From the NCBI GenBank assembly GCA_039105265.1, contig JAPFFF010000011.1:3224001-3288000 (forward strand): DNA of 64,000 nt. The letters are read 5' to 3'. Shown one piece after another: positions 19,074-28,701 of this stretch. Position numbers and translations under genes: made by a program. Source of the stretch: Tritrichomonas musculus. Its lineage: Eukaryota; Parabasalia; Tritrichomonadida; Tritrichomonadidae. The notes beneath the pieces are model-generated. The model did no database searches, was not told the origin of the DNA, and was given only the letters and a program-made list of their open reading frames with translations. Each line of letters opens with the position of its first letter. The first letter of the stretch is position 1.

Positions 19074-19583
19074 ATGGATATGATTGATGCAATTGTTGAT
19101 TTTAAATCAATTTGGTTTATTATATACGTTTTAATAATTGTTGGTCAGTATGAAATTTGGTATCAAATGCTTTTCCAGCTTCTCCAAAAAGTAAGTGAAT
19201 TCAGGAAGAAATTGTATTTTGTAACATTTATTTTGTTGCATATATTAGGCGTTATATTTCAAATTCAATGTATACGAACACAAGTTATTTATGACTTTGG
19301 TTTTTTGATATCAGTTGCTTACTCTACCATTTTTTTCTACGCATCAATATTCTTATTTATTGGGTTTTCAATACGTACATTTAAGAAAGAATTTATGTCA
19401 AAAAGGCAATTATTTTCAATGGTTCCTTGGATGCACTCATTTTTTCTAACGCAGCTCTCTTTTTCATTTGCAAATTCGTCACCATGTGGAATATTATTAT
19501 CTTTCATATATTTATTCAAGACTTTCTTTTCAAAATCCTTATTTTACAAAAAATGGAGAATTGTTGTGAAAAAGGAAGAATAA
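19074..19583 (+). CDS. Four-helix membrane protein of unknown function
   Basis: 169 residues from ATG 19074; the frame extends ten codons upstream to a TTG, which I did not use. Four hydrophobic segments are visible: IWFIIYVLIIVG, LYFVTFILLHILGVIF, ISVAYSTIFFYASIFLFIGF and a C-terminal one from FFLTQLSFSF to LLSFIYLF, with a lysine-rich tail KKWRIVVKKEE. The tail could act as a dilysine-like ER signal, but that is speculative. No family recognised. It is convergent with the WD40-like gene 122 bp downstream. Confidence 0.6.
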   Translation: MDMIDAIVDFKSIWFIIYVLIIVGQYEIWYQMLFQLLQKVSEFRKKLYFVTFILLHILGVIFQIQCIRTQVIYDFGFLISVAYSTIFFYASIFLFIGFSIRTFKKEFMSKRQLFSMVPWMHSFFLTQLSFSFANSSPCGILLSFIYLFKTFFSKSLFYKKWRIVVKKEE

Positions 19584-19705
19584 ATTATAAATAATTATAC
19601 TAATTCATATTGTAATTTAAATAATAAAGACACTTAGCTTTAATACAAACTACTTTATTATTAAAAACATATTTAATTAAAACAAAATAATAATATATGA
19701 AATAT

Positions 19706-20974
19706 TTATCTTGGAACTTCATCCTCTAAGTGCATATTCTGGATTTTATTTTGATTAACATTTCCTAATAAATAAGTATCGATATTTAAATTTGATGAAT
19801 TGTCATTTGTTTCATTGATTTTTTGATTTCCGTTATTATTGTCGTTTGATTCTTCATTTTTTGACTTGTTTTCTGTTTCATCTAAAATAGAAGCATTATC
19901 TATTTTATTATTCAAAGTTACTTTGTATACAAAAAAGCGCGCTTCTGTTGACAAGCAAAAATACGAATCATTTTTGTCAAAAAGTGAATAATTTGGTACA
20001 TCAATTATCAAATTTGATGAATCTTTTTCGTTGTAAGAAGGAGTAATAATTACCTTATTTTCATCAGCGGATATTATGAACATTTTATTATTATTATCAC
20101 TTTCATGATCTTGTTCATATGATATAAATGTATTGTTTTCGATGTCCCAACGATATATTTTTGAATTTTCTGAAAGAATATAAACATCATTAGTTGATGG
20201 ATCATCTATATCTTTAAAAGATAAAATAGGTCCATCAAAAATGTTAGCTTGAAGACAATTATTTTCACCTTTCCAGCAAGTTATTTCCTTATTTTTTGAA
20301 TAACAAAATAAAATTTGTTTAGATGAATAAAATATTGACGAAAGTTCTTCATTACTAACAAGAAATTCAGCAATTACAGTACTTGATAAACTTAGAATTC
20401 TAACAAATCCATCTTCAAATCCAACAGCAATATAATCACGATTGGGAATTTTGGCCATACATGTAATATTATTTTCATAAGAATCTAAAGAAATATCCCA
20501 ATTAAAAAAGACAGATCCATCTAAAAGGTTATAAATACGAAGTAAACCATCACTTCCTATGCACAATAAGTTAGGGAGGGTATGAATATCAAGAAATGAA
20601 ATATTGTTTTTCATTGGCTGGGTTGCTACAAATTCTACTTCTAATTGATTTAATTTATTTACTAGGTTATTGCAAATTTGAATAGGTAAAAGAGGTTGGT
20701 AATAGTTGGTATTGAAAAAAGCTGGCTCAAGAATTGGTGATATTCTAATTATTGATTCAGAATTTTTCTCTGTTGTGGATGAATTTAAAAGAATATCTTG
20801 CTCATCTTGTGAAGAAATATTGTTATACGCCTCAATTCTATTAATTTCTTGATCAACCTTCGCTTTTTTTGTTTTAATTTCATTTTCTATTTCAATCACC
20901 TTATCACGTAGCATAGCATATTGAGCAATAATTTGATTTTCTTTTAAATTCATTTTATTTTGAGCAAAATTCAT
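19706..20974 (-). CDS. WD40-like beta-propeller protein with N-terminal coiled coil
   Basis: 422 residues. Residues 1-55 form a charged coiled coil (NLKENQIIAQYAMLRDKVIEIE and on). From about 115 to 330 there are degenerate WD40-type blades: FLDIHTLPNLLCIGSDGLLRIYNL, MAKIPNRDYIAVGFEDGFVRIL and VYILSENSKIYRWDI. The last 70 residues are Asn/Glu/Lys-rich and disordered. The layout resembles scaffold proteins that dimerise through the coil and bind partners through the propeller, but the partner cannot be named. Divergent blades leave the exact count uncertain. Confidence 0.7.
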   Translation of the reverse strand: MNFAQNKMNLKENQIIAQYAMLRDKVIEIENEIKTKKAKVDQEINRIEAYNNISSQDEQDILLNSSTTEKNSESIIRISPILEPAFFNTNYYQPLLPIQICNNLVNKLNQLEVEFVATQPMKNNISFLDIHTLPNLLCIGSDGLLRIYNLLDGSVFFNWDISLDSYENNITCMAKIPNRDYIAVGFEDGFVRILSLSSTVIAEFLVSNEELSSIFYSSKQILFCYSKNKEITCWKGENNCLQANIFDGPILSFKDIDDPSTNDVYILSENSKIYRWDIENNTFISYEQDHESDNNNKMFIISADENKVIITPSYNEKDSSNLIIDVPNYSLFDKNDSYFCLSTEARFFVYKVTLNNKIDNASILDETENKSKNEESNDNNNGNQKINETNDNSSNLNIDTYLLGNVNQNKIQNMHLEDEVPR

Positions 20975-21194
20975 AATGCAATTTATATTTTTTAAAGGTC
21001 AAAATTGGCCTTTTTTTTAGTGATGAATAAATATCTCGTCTTATTTGTATCAGATTGGAAACCAAGCACTAAATTATGCACTGAACAATTAAGCTGAGTG
21101 ATTATATTCCGAAGGGGCAAAAATATATTGTTGAGATAAAAAAAAATGGGGATATAATTTGAAAAGAATTTATAAAACAAAAATAAAATATGTT

Positions 21195-22052
21195 TTATCT
21201 GTGTAAAAACCTAGCTACAAGTTCTGAGGTATCATCTGGTTCCTCTAGAAACATTAAATGACCAACATTTTCACGAATAATAACTTTGACATTTGGCATC
21301 CAATGTTTCCACCATTTTTCACTTTCTTGAATATCCACTAAAATGTCATTTTCTCCTAACAAAACAAGAGCTCTTACACTCATTTGGGTTACCTTTAAAG
21401 TTTCATCAAGTATCGAACTTTCGTCAAATCCTCTAACAAATGCAGAAATAGATGAGCAATAAAAAGGATTTGAATTTAACTGTGCAAGACAAACAGATAA
21501 AGTTCCTTGATAAGCTTCGTTATGTTGAGTTATGTCAGTAAATTGAGCTGCTATATCAGTAGGAATAATTTGTGGTCCAGCTATTTTCAATAAATAAGGT
21601 CCAAAAAAACTATTTGAAATTAAAAATCTTTGAACTGGGCTCATACCATTTTTCAGAAAATGAAAAGGAGAAATAAACACAAGTCGAGATATAAGCGATG
21701 GGAAGATAGATGCAATATTACATGCAATAATAGATCCGATTGAAAATGAAATAAGAACGCATTTATCTATTTTGAGAAATTCCAGTAACGAAAGAACTTG
21801 GCTAACATAAGCATCAATAGAATAATTGAAGTATGTTGATGGTATGCTAAATCCTCGACCGTAATAATCAATAGTAAGAACGCTAAATCCAGTTTCTGAT
21901 AGATTTTGTGCAAATGTTTGGTATGCGGATGATGGGATTGAAAAACCAGGTAAGAGAACAGCAACTTGTGCAGATTCAACTTGAATATATCGGTAGTGAG
22001 TTTTCCCTAACTCGTTTTCAAAGTAACTTTCTGGAGAATCAGGAAAATTCAT
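21195..22052 (-). CDS. Alpha/beta-hydrolase fold protein
   Basis: 285 residues from ATG 22052 (the open frame runs further to a TTG at 22130, less likely). The fold markers are in order: oxyanion segment LLPGFSIPSS, DYYGRGFS, nucleophile Ser in ISFSIGSIIA, acidic residue in LGENDILVD and His in ENVGHLMFLEEP. This is the plan of lipase/esterase and MhpC-type hydrolases. The substrate is unknown. No signal peptide from this start, so it is probably cytosolic. The WD40-like gene follows 220 bp downstream on the same strand. Confidence 0.82.
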   Translation of the reverse strand: MNFPDSPESYFENELGKTHYRYIQVESAQVAVLLPGFSIPSSAYQTFAQNLSETGFSVLTIDYYGRGFSIPSTYFNYSIDAYVSQVLSLLEFLKIDKCVLISFSIGSIIACNIASIFPSLISRLVFISPFHFLKNGMSPVQRFLISNSFFGPYLLKIAGPQIIPTDIAAQFTDITQHNEAYQGTLSVCLAQLNSNPFYCSSISAFVRGFDESSILDETLKVTQMSVRALVLLGENDILVDIQESEKWWKHWMPNVKVIIRENVGHLMFLEEPDDTSELVARFLHR

Positions 22053-22232
22053 TTTATGGAGAACGTTTATTTTACGATCAAAATTATTTTTACAAATAAA
22101 ATTATTATATCTCAGTTTTTTTATTACCAAACATATTTTCCTTAAAAGAACAATAAAACAAATTTAATAATTTCTATATTTGTTTAATAGTTAAACATTT
22201 ATATCGTGAATCATGAATATAAGAGATCATGG

Positions 22233-23243
22233 TTATGTCTTTTTAGCTTTTTGTTTCCGCAAACTATCGAAGTACTGATGCTTTAATGCATCAGCTGCGG
22301 TAATTCTTTCTCTGTGGTCAATAATCATCATCTGTTTTAATAAGCTTAGTGCATCTGGAGAAATTTTTACTCTATTTTTATCAATATATCCGTTTATTCC
22401 TCTTTTCCCACGTTTGACTAGATCACTAATAACTTCAGGTTTAAGTTTAACTTTAAGTGATTCTGCATAATAGATAATGCCTCTTCCGCCAACAAAATCT
22501 GCAACATTTTGAAGTTGCTGTTCGTCAGTTCTAGCATTATTTATGGGAGATTTGCCAAAAAGCATAATGGCAAATGTTAATCCTAGTGACCAAATGTCAA
22601 TTGAATAATCGTAATAAGGATATTCTATTAATAATTCTGGTGGTTTAAACATTCTAGTAGCCACATGAGACGAATATCGTTGCCTAGGTAAGTAAAAATC
22701 TGCCAATCCCCAATCTAGAAGTCTTACTTTTAAAGTGTTTGGATCAATTGCAATATTCTGAGGTTTTATATCACGATGCATTATTCCATTGCAGTGTGAA
22801 AAATGTAATGCTTTCAAAATCTTATACAAAATTATTTTTATTTGATCATTCGTTAACTGCGAGTATATTGATTGCCAATTATAAAAATCAACCCACTCAA
22901 AAACAAAAGAATATATTCCTGTAAGCTTATCCATTATTAAATCAACAAGTTTGACGATGTTTGGACCATCTTTAAGATTAGATAAAATTTTTATTTCACG
23001 TAAATAACGCTTAGGATCGAGTGGAACAAGAATTTTAATAGCTACAAAATCTTTCATTTTATAGCTGCTTTTGTAAACAGTTGAATATTTGCCTCTGCCT
23101 ACTTTTTTAATTAAAAAATAATGTTTTGGTTCTTTCCATTCAGGCTTAAATTGGCGATGATCAAACCACTCTGGGCCCCTAATTTCATTAACGTATGTAT
23201 AAACGCTCGAAACGGAAATAACAATTCCGTCAGAGTCTTCCAT
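22233..23243 (-). CDS. CK2A: Protein kinase CK2, catalytic alpha subunit
   Basis: 336 residues, the usual length. CK2 hallmarks: glycine loop GRGKYSTVYK, Lys70, HRDIKPQN with Asp158, the DWG motif at 177-179 in place of DFG (diagnostic of CK2), the VATRMFKPPELL activation segment and YDYSIDIWSLG. CK2 is a constitutive acidophilic Ser/Thr kinase that acts with a beta subunit. Two departures are seen. The lysine-rich substrate-binding stretch before REIKIL is PLDPKRYL here rather than a run of lysines, and the P+1 loop reads FKPPELL instead of FKGPELL. A TCAATTT initiator-like sequence precedes the ATG by about 14 bases. Confidence 0.92.
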   Translation of the reverse strand: MEDSDGIVISVSSVYTYVNEIRGPEWFDHRQFKPEWKEPKHYFLIKKVGRGKYSTVYKSSYKMKDFVAIKILVPLDPKRYLREIKILSNLKDGPNIVKLVDLIMDKLTGIYSFVFEWVDFYNWQSIYSQLTNDQIKIILYKILKALHFSHCNGIMHRDIKPQNIAIDPNTLKVRLLDWGLADFYLPRQRYSSHVATRMFKPPELLIEYPYYDYSIDIWSLGLTFAIMLFGKSPINNARTDEQQLQNVADFVGGRGIIYYAESLKVKLKPEVISDLVKRGKRGINGYIDKNRVKISPDALSLLKQMMIIDHRERITAADALKHQYFDSLRKQKAKKT

Positions 23244-24004
23244 TAGTTTTTAAATTGAAATAATTTTTAGAATACTTGATCGAAAAAGCCACAATTTATT
23301 TTTTCAAAAAATTAAAAATTTCACCACTGATTATCCATCTTAGCAATTTAATATAATTAATTTTTATATATTATATAATCATATAATATTATTGTAATGA
23401 TAGGAAGAAAATATGATTTATATTTGATTTATATTTATTGAGAAAATCTTATTTTTGACCTTTAAAACAAAAAATTTTCAATTTAAGTCATAGAATTATA
23501 AATAATCTATTTGCTTATTTAATCGCTAACTTATTAAAACTGTATACATTAATTTAAAATAAAATTTATATTTCTTTTTGTGCTTAAATTTCCAAGATAT
23601 ACAAATTTTATTATTGAATACTTCACAAAAATTTTTGTTATAGAAGAATCAATTCCTACTTGCTTGATTATTTGATCCTATAATGATCACAATGATTAAT
23701 AATATTCTTAGCCATTTCAGCAAATCCTTTTTTTCCTATTCACAGTGTGGCGATAATATGGGAATTGATTGCTACATAAAATTTGTAAAAACATCACTTT
23801 CAAATAATATTTAAAAAGAATAAAAATATCTTTTGTTTTCTTTTGAATATTATTGCTCATTTAATTATTAATTATTCTTAGATTATTTTATTCATTAATT
23901 CAATTTATATCAATATTATATGATATATTCATGAAGATAAATATATGTATATATTTGAATATAATACAAGAATTAATAAACGCTCTCATTTCATTTAGAG
24001 TATC
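23244..24004. other. Divergent promoter region, CK2 and SMC4
   Basis: 760 bp of AT-rich DNA between divergent genes. Apart from the initiator-like sequence next to SMC4 I see no repeat, RNA gene or coding signal. Confidence 0.6.
23986..23997 (+). promoter_or_regulatory. Candidate initiator (TCATTTC/TCATTTA) of SMC4
   Basis: Two overlapping TCATTT sequences lie 8-19 bases before the ATG. They match the Trichomonas initiator TCA-Y-(T/A), in which A is the start site, and would give a leader of about 12-17 nt, normal for the group. Assigned by consensus only. Confidence 0.45.
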
Positions 24005-27000
24005 ATGGAAGATACTCGCCTCGTTATTACCAAAATGGTTTTGCACAACTTCAAAAGTTTTTATGGAACAAAAATAATTAGTGGTTTTCATCCGCAATTT
24101 ACATCTATTATTGGTCCAAATGGTTCGGGCAAATCAAATCTAATCGATGCTATGCTTTTTGTTTTTGGATATCGAGCAAAGCAGATTCGTCAATCAAAGC
24201 TTATCGGTCTTATACATAATAGTGCATTACATCATAATGTTAAAGAAAGTTATGTTACAATCAATTTTGCTCGAGTTGATTCTCAGCATGAGCTTATTCC
24301 AGGAACAGAATTCTCAATTAAGAGAGATGTTGCATTAAATGGTGATAGTAATTACTACATGAATTCAACAAAAGTTAAAAGAAAAGAAATAACTGATTTC
24401 TTATTGCGTGAAGGGGTTGATTTTAACAATAACAGATTTTTAATTCTTCAAGGTGAAGTTCGAAATATCTCCTTAATGAAGCCAATGGCGACAAATCAGA
24501 ATCAGGTTGGATTTCTTGAATATATTGAAGAAATTATAGGATCAAATGTATTTATTCCGGATATTAAAGCTGTAGAAGAGGAATTAACAGCAAAGAATGA
24601 AGAAAAAGATCAAATTGCTGAAAGGTTAAATATCAGTAAAAGAGATGTTGAATCTCTCACTGAAGCTCGTAATGAAGCACAACACTATTTAGATTTGCAA
24701 GCAAAAATGAAACTAGTTGATGCTAAAAGACTTCATACACATCGTGGTGACTTAGAAAACACTGTTCTGCAAATAGAAGGTGATGTTAAAAAACTTCAAG
24801 AACAAATTGATGATCAAAAAAAGAAGATTGAAGATCTTGAGCAAGAAGACAAAGCTACTCAAGATCAAATAAAAACAAAAGAAAAAGAGTTGAATTCCGT
24901 TCTAAAACCGAAGCTTGAAGAAGCGCGTAAGATTCTAGATGCCCAAGAAAATAAGCAAGTCAAACTTACCACTGAAAAAGAAGGAGCTAAAAAAGTATTA
25001 AATGAGTGTGAAAAAACAAAAGAAGAATCAGAAAAAGAAATAAAAACTTCTGATCAGGTCTTGAAATCAAAAGAAAATGAAAAAGAAGAAAAACAAAAAT
25101 TAATTGACGAAGCAAACGTTAATCTTACTGACGCCAAAAAAGAATTAGAAGATAAAACTAATGAAGTAAAAATTGAAATCGAAAAACTTCGAGACAAACT
25201 TCAAGAAGCCAAAGAAGAATTTGCATCTGAAAATGAAAAATTTATGAAACTCGAATCTCAAATGACACAGTCAGAAGATGAAATTAAAGCAATCAATAGA
25301 AAAGTTACTGAATCAAAACAAATGCGTCTTGATAAAGAAAGAGCCCTAGAAGAAGCCAATTCCAAAATCATCGAAATTGAAGAAAAAATACCAAATAAAG
25401 AACAGATAATTGAAGAAAATAAAAAAGAGAGTAAAAAATACGAATCCTTTATCAAAGACAAAGAAGGTTCTCTCAATAAGCTTCAAGAAGAAGCCCGCCA
25501 ACTTGCAATTAATGTTAACGAGATGAAACGAACTGCAGCTAAAAATCCAGCTAGAAGTCGTTTAATTAACTGTATTTTAGATTTCAAAAATAAGACAAAT
25601 AATCAAAATATTTATGGAAGGCTTCGTGATCTTGCTAAAGCTGATGATCCAAAATATGAATATCCATTTGAAATTGCATCTGGAAATAAACTTAATTACA
25701 TTGTTGTTCAAACAGTTGAAGATGCTAATTTATGTATTGAACATCTTCGAAAAGAAGGTGCTGGTTATGGTAATTTTATTATATTAAAAGAGCAAGAAAA
25801 GCATAGAAGAGCAATTTCAGAACTTATGAGAAACCCAGATCCACCAGATACAGAATTACTTCTCCGAAAACTTAATTTTGATAAAAGCGATAAAGAAAAG
25901 TATATGCCTGCATTTTATTATGTTTTTCGAGATACTTTGGTAGCTGAAGACTTAGAAATTGCGAAAAGAGTAGGTTTAGGAAAAGTTAGAAGGAGAGTGG
26001 TAACAATGGATGGTGAAATTGTAGATAAGTCTGGTTTGATGACTGGTGGAGGAGGAAAACAAGCTTCTAAAGGAGGAATGTCAAAAATAAATCCAGAAGA
26101 AATCAAAGAAGAAGAAGAAAAATTAAATAGACGCGATACTGAAATTAAAAGACTTCGGCAAGAAATTGAAATGGCAAAGAATAAGTATGGTCAAATTAAT
26201 ATTGATGAACTCGAACTTGAAGTTAAAAAATTAAAAGTTGATTTAGTTCAATACAACGAACAGGCAGCTTATATTCAAGACCAGCTTTCAAAAATGACAG
26301 ATTGTGTTCAATCTCAAGAAGATACAGATAAAATAAACGAGCTTCAACAATTTATTGACGATCATGTTGATGAAATGAGAAATCTTCGTGCAAGTGTAGA
26401 TTCACTTCGTTCCAAGTGCCAGGAATATGAGAAAGAAATATCTGAAATTGTTGATATTCGAACAAAAGAGCAAAAAGAGAAAAAAGAGAAGATTGAAAAA
26501 ATTATTGATGGACTTCGAAGAGAAAAAGCAAAAGTTGAAGCTGCGATTAAAGCTGCTGAAAGAAAAATTTCAAAATATAAGAAGATTATTGGAGAAAATG
26601 AAGATACGCAGAAAAAGACTCAAGAAGATCTAGAAAAAATCGAAAAAGACCTTGAGCAATTGAAAGAAAAGAAAGACAAGCAAGCTGAAGAAGTTGAGCA
26701 ATTGGAAAACGAGTCATCCGAGCTAGATGGTGAAATTAAAAAATTGCAAGAAAAAGATAGTCAAACAAAATCATCAGTAAATTCGCTTAACCTTGATTTA
26801 GAAAATAAAAAAACTGACCTAGCTAAATTAAATAGCGATATGAAAGTTGTAAGAAAAGAATTAACTGCAATTGCCGCCCAATTTGAAAGAATGGGAATTC
26901 AAGAGGATGACCTTGGTGAACTTGAAAATAAATCAATGGAAGATTTAGAGCTTCAAAGGGCAGCAATAGAGAAAGAGCTTAATGATATGAATCCAAATTT

Positions 27001-27646
27001 GGGAGTTATTAAAGAATACGATGAAAAGAAAAAAATTTATGATCAGCATTTCCAAGAGTTCACAGAAGTTTCTGAAAAAAGAAATGAAATCGCAGAGCGA
27101 TGTACAAATTTGAAACAGCAAAGGCTTGAAATGTTTATGAATGGATTTACTAAAATTGCTCTGAAATTGAAAGAAACATATCAAATTTTAACGCTTGGTG
27201 GTGACGCTGAACTTGAATTGGTCGACAGTGTAGATCCATTCTCTCAAGGAATCAATTTTTCAGTTCGTCCTCCTGGAAAAAGTTGGAAATTAATCTCAAA
27301 TCTTAGTGGTGGAGAGCAGACACTTAGTTCTCTTTCTCTTGTTTTCTCTCTTCATCAGTTTAAACCAACCCCGTTTTATGTTATGGACGAAATTGATGCT
27401 GCCCTTGACTATCGAAATGTATCTATCATTGCAAACTACTTGAAAGAAAGGACGACAAATGCACAGTTTATTGTTGTTTCTCTGAGAAATCATATGTTTG
27501 AACTTGCCGATCGATTAGTTGGAATATTCAAAGTTAATGATTGTGCGTCTGCAATCACAATTGATATTGATGAAGAAAGAAAGGTTCATGATGACAATAA
27601 TGATAAAAATAATCAAGAAGAGACAGATAATCAAGTACAAGAATAG
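24005..27646 (+). CDS. SMC4: SMC4, structural maintenance of chromosomes protein of condensin
   Basis: 1213 residues. The N-terminal head has Walker A GPNGSGKS at 37-44 in SIIGPNGSGKSNLIDAMLFV. LILQGEVRNISLMKP and the following EYIEEIIGSN are the SMC4-type segment. Two long coiled-coil arms flank a hinge at about 515-680 (YGRLRDLAKADDPKYEYPFE to DKSGLMTGGGG). The C-terminal head has the ABC signature NLSGGEQTLSSL near 1098 and Walker B FYVMDEIDAALD near 1126. With SMC2 and the CAP subunits it forms condensin, the ATP-driven complex that compacts mitotic chromosomes. A short acidic tail follows. The sequence fits SMC4 better than SMC1-3. The frame is intact. Confidence 0.94.
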   Translation: MEDTRLVITKMVLHNFKSFYGTKIISGFHPQFTSIIGPNGSGKSNLIDAMLFVFGYRAKQIRQSKLIGLIHNSALHHNVKESYVTINFARVDSQHELIPGTEFSIKRDVALNGDSNYYMNSTKVKRKEITDFLLREGVDFNNNRFLILQGEVRNISLMKPMATNQNQVGFLEYIEEIIGSNVFIPDIKAVEEELTAKNEEKDQIAERLNISKRDVESLTEARNEAQHYLDLQAKMKLVDAKRLHTHRGDLENTVLQIEGDVKKLQEQIDDQKKKIEDLEQEDKATQDQIKTKEKELNSVLKPKLEEARKILDAQENKQVKLTTEKEGAKKVLNECEKTKEESEKEIKTSDQVLKSKENEKEEKQKLIDEANVNLTDAKKELEDKTNEVKIEIEKLRDKLQEAKEEFASENEKFMKLESQMTQSEDEIKAINRKVTESKQMRLDKERALEEANSKIIEIEEKIPNKEQIIEENKKESKKYESFIKDKEGSLNKLQEEARQLAINVNEMKRTAAKNPARSRLINCILDFKNKTNNQNIYGRLRDLAKADDPKYEYPFEIASGNKLNYIVVQTVEDANLCIEHLRKEGAGYGNFIILKEQEKHRRAISELMRNPDPPDTELLLRKLNFDKSDKEKYMPAFYYVFRDTLVAEDLEIAKRVGLGKVRRRVVTMDGEIVDKSGLMTGGGGKQASKGGMSKINPEEIKEEEEKLNRRDTEIKRLRQEIEMAKNKYGQINIDELELEVKKLKVDLVQYNEQAAYIQDQLSKMTDCVQSQEDTDKINELQQFIDDHVDEMRNLRASVDSLRSKCQEYEKEISEIVDIRTKEQKEKKEKIEKIIDGLRREKAKVEAAIKAAERKISKYKKIIGENEDTQKKTQEDLEKIEKDLEQLKEKKDKQAEEVEQLENESSELDGEIKKLQEKDSQTKSSVNSLNLDLENKKTDLAKLNSDMKVVRKELTAIAAQFERMGIQEDDLGELENKSMEDLELQRAAIEKELNDMNPNLGVIKEYDEKKKIYDQHFQEFTEVSEKRNEIAERCTNLKQQRLEMFMNGFTKIALKLKETYQILTLGGDAELELVDSVDPFSQGINFSVRPPGKSWKLISNLSGGEQTLSSLSLVFSLHQFKPTPFYVMDEIDAALDYRNVSIIANYLKERTTNAQFIVVSLRNHMFELADRLVGIFKVNDCASAITIDIDEERKVHDDNNDKNNQEETDNQVQE

Positions 27647-27858
27647 GCATATTGATATATTATCAAGCATTTAATATGCTTTGTTTTTCACCATATGTAA
27701 ATTAAGCATTCCTATTAATATCTTTTATTTTTATATTTATTTGTTTTTGAAAAATCACTTAATAAATCTTCTTCTTCTAATTTTCAATGAATGATGTGAT
27801 TATTTTTCTTCAGAATTATATAATTTCAAAACATCAAAATTTAGTTAGATTTAATATG

Positions 27859-27876
27859 TTATCGTTATAACGATAA
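27859..27876. promoter_or_regulatory. Palindromic Myb/M3-type site upstream of ATG8
   Basis: TTATCGTTATAACGATAA is a perfect 18-bp palindrome 28 bp before the ATG8 start codon. Each half contains ATAACGATA, which fits the Trichomonas M3 promoter motif ANAACGAYA and the Myb recognition element TAACGATA known from the ap65-1 promoter. A dimeric or paired Myb-type regulator is likely. Confidence 0.65.
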
Positions 27877-27903
27877 GTAAAAAGTGGCGCTTCAATTTTT
27901 AAA

Positions 27904-28263
27904 ATGTCTCAATCAAGATATAAGAAAGAAAAAACTCTTGAAGAAAGAAAAAAAGAATCCGCCAATATACTCTCTAAATACTCAGGTCATATCCCTGTTA
28001 TTGTCGATAAAGATCCAAAATGCAAGTTACCAGATATCGAAAGACAAAAGTTTCTTGTTCCTTCTGATCTCTCAATAGGTCATTTTATTTACGTAGTTCG
28101 TAAAAGAATTAACATTCAAGCAACAGAGACAATCTTCTTATTTGTGAATAAAAGGCTTCCTCCATCAAATATGACAATGGGAAATTTATACAGTGATAAT
28201 AAAGATGAAGATGGATTTATGTATTGCACTTATAGTTCTGATACCGCTTATGGTTCTGAATAA
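27904..28263 (+). CDS. ATG8: Ubiquitin-like autophagy protein Atg8
   Basis: 119 residues. Family landmarks are in order: RKKESANILSKYSGHIPVIVDK, DIERQKFLVPSDLSIGHF, VVRKRINI, IFLFVNKRLPP and DGFMYCTYSSDTAYGSE. Atg8/LC3/GABARAP is conjugated to phosphatidylethanolamine on autophagosomal membranes after Atg4 exposes a C-terminal glycine. Here the glycine is followed by Ser-Glu, so processing by Atg4 is expected. The residue before the glycine is Tyr where most family members have Phe. The promoter carries a palindromic Myb-type site. Confidence 0.95.
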   Translation: MSQSRYKKEKTLEERKKESANILSKYSGHIPVIVDKDPKCKLPDIERQKFLVPSDLSIGHFIYVVRKRINIQATETIFLFVNKRLPPSNMTMGNLYSDNKDEDGFMYCTYSSDTAYGSE

Positions 28264-28498
28264 AATTTTTTATAATAATTTGTAAATGTAAATGTAAATT
28301 ACAAATTTCCTCAAAGATTTCAAACTTTTTTCAACCTTAGTATTAAAGTCTTCTTTCAATATTTTGTTTCTTGTATTTTTTTGGTTGTTTGTTTTGCTTT
28401 GATTTTTTTGTAATTATTATTTTATTTTTGGTTTTTCTTACCATATCTGAAATAGAAAATTTTTCTATTTATTATTTCGAATATTTTTAATTATTTCG

Positions 28499-28541
<43 letters not shown>

Positions 28542-28701
28542 AACTCTATCTATAGAGTTAAGTAATGGTGGCACTTTTTCAACCGTTGTTGATCTCTCAA
28601 TTTTCAATAAATGACTGATTTTCAAAGTTACTTGATCGTTGATAATTGAAAAAGTTGATGAACAAACTACATTTGTTTATTGCTTTATCTTAATTTTTTC
28701 A
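28264..28701. other. Intergenic region with T37 run and perfect hairpin
   Basis: Between ATG8 and ARPC3. T-rich throughout. A 20-bp period repeat of ATTATTTCGAAT precedes the T run. CAACCGTTGTTG at about 28579, a Myb-like core, lies 120 bp before ARPC3. Confidence 0.6.
28501..28563. repeat. Homopolymer T37 joined to a 26-bp hairpin
   Basis: Thirty-seven T (28501-28537) run directly into an inverted repeat with 12-bp perfect arms, ACTTAACTCTAT and ATAGAGTTAAGT, separated by CT (28538-28563). On the minus strand this is a hairpin followed by A37. Confidence 0.9.
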
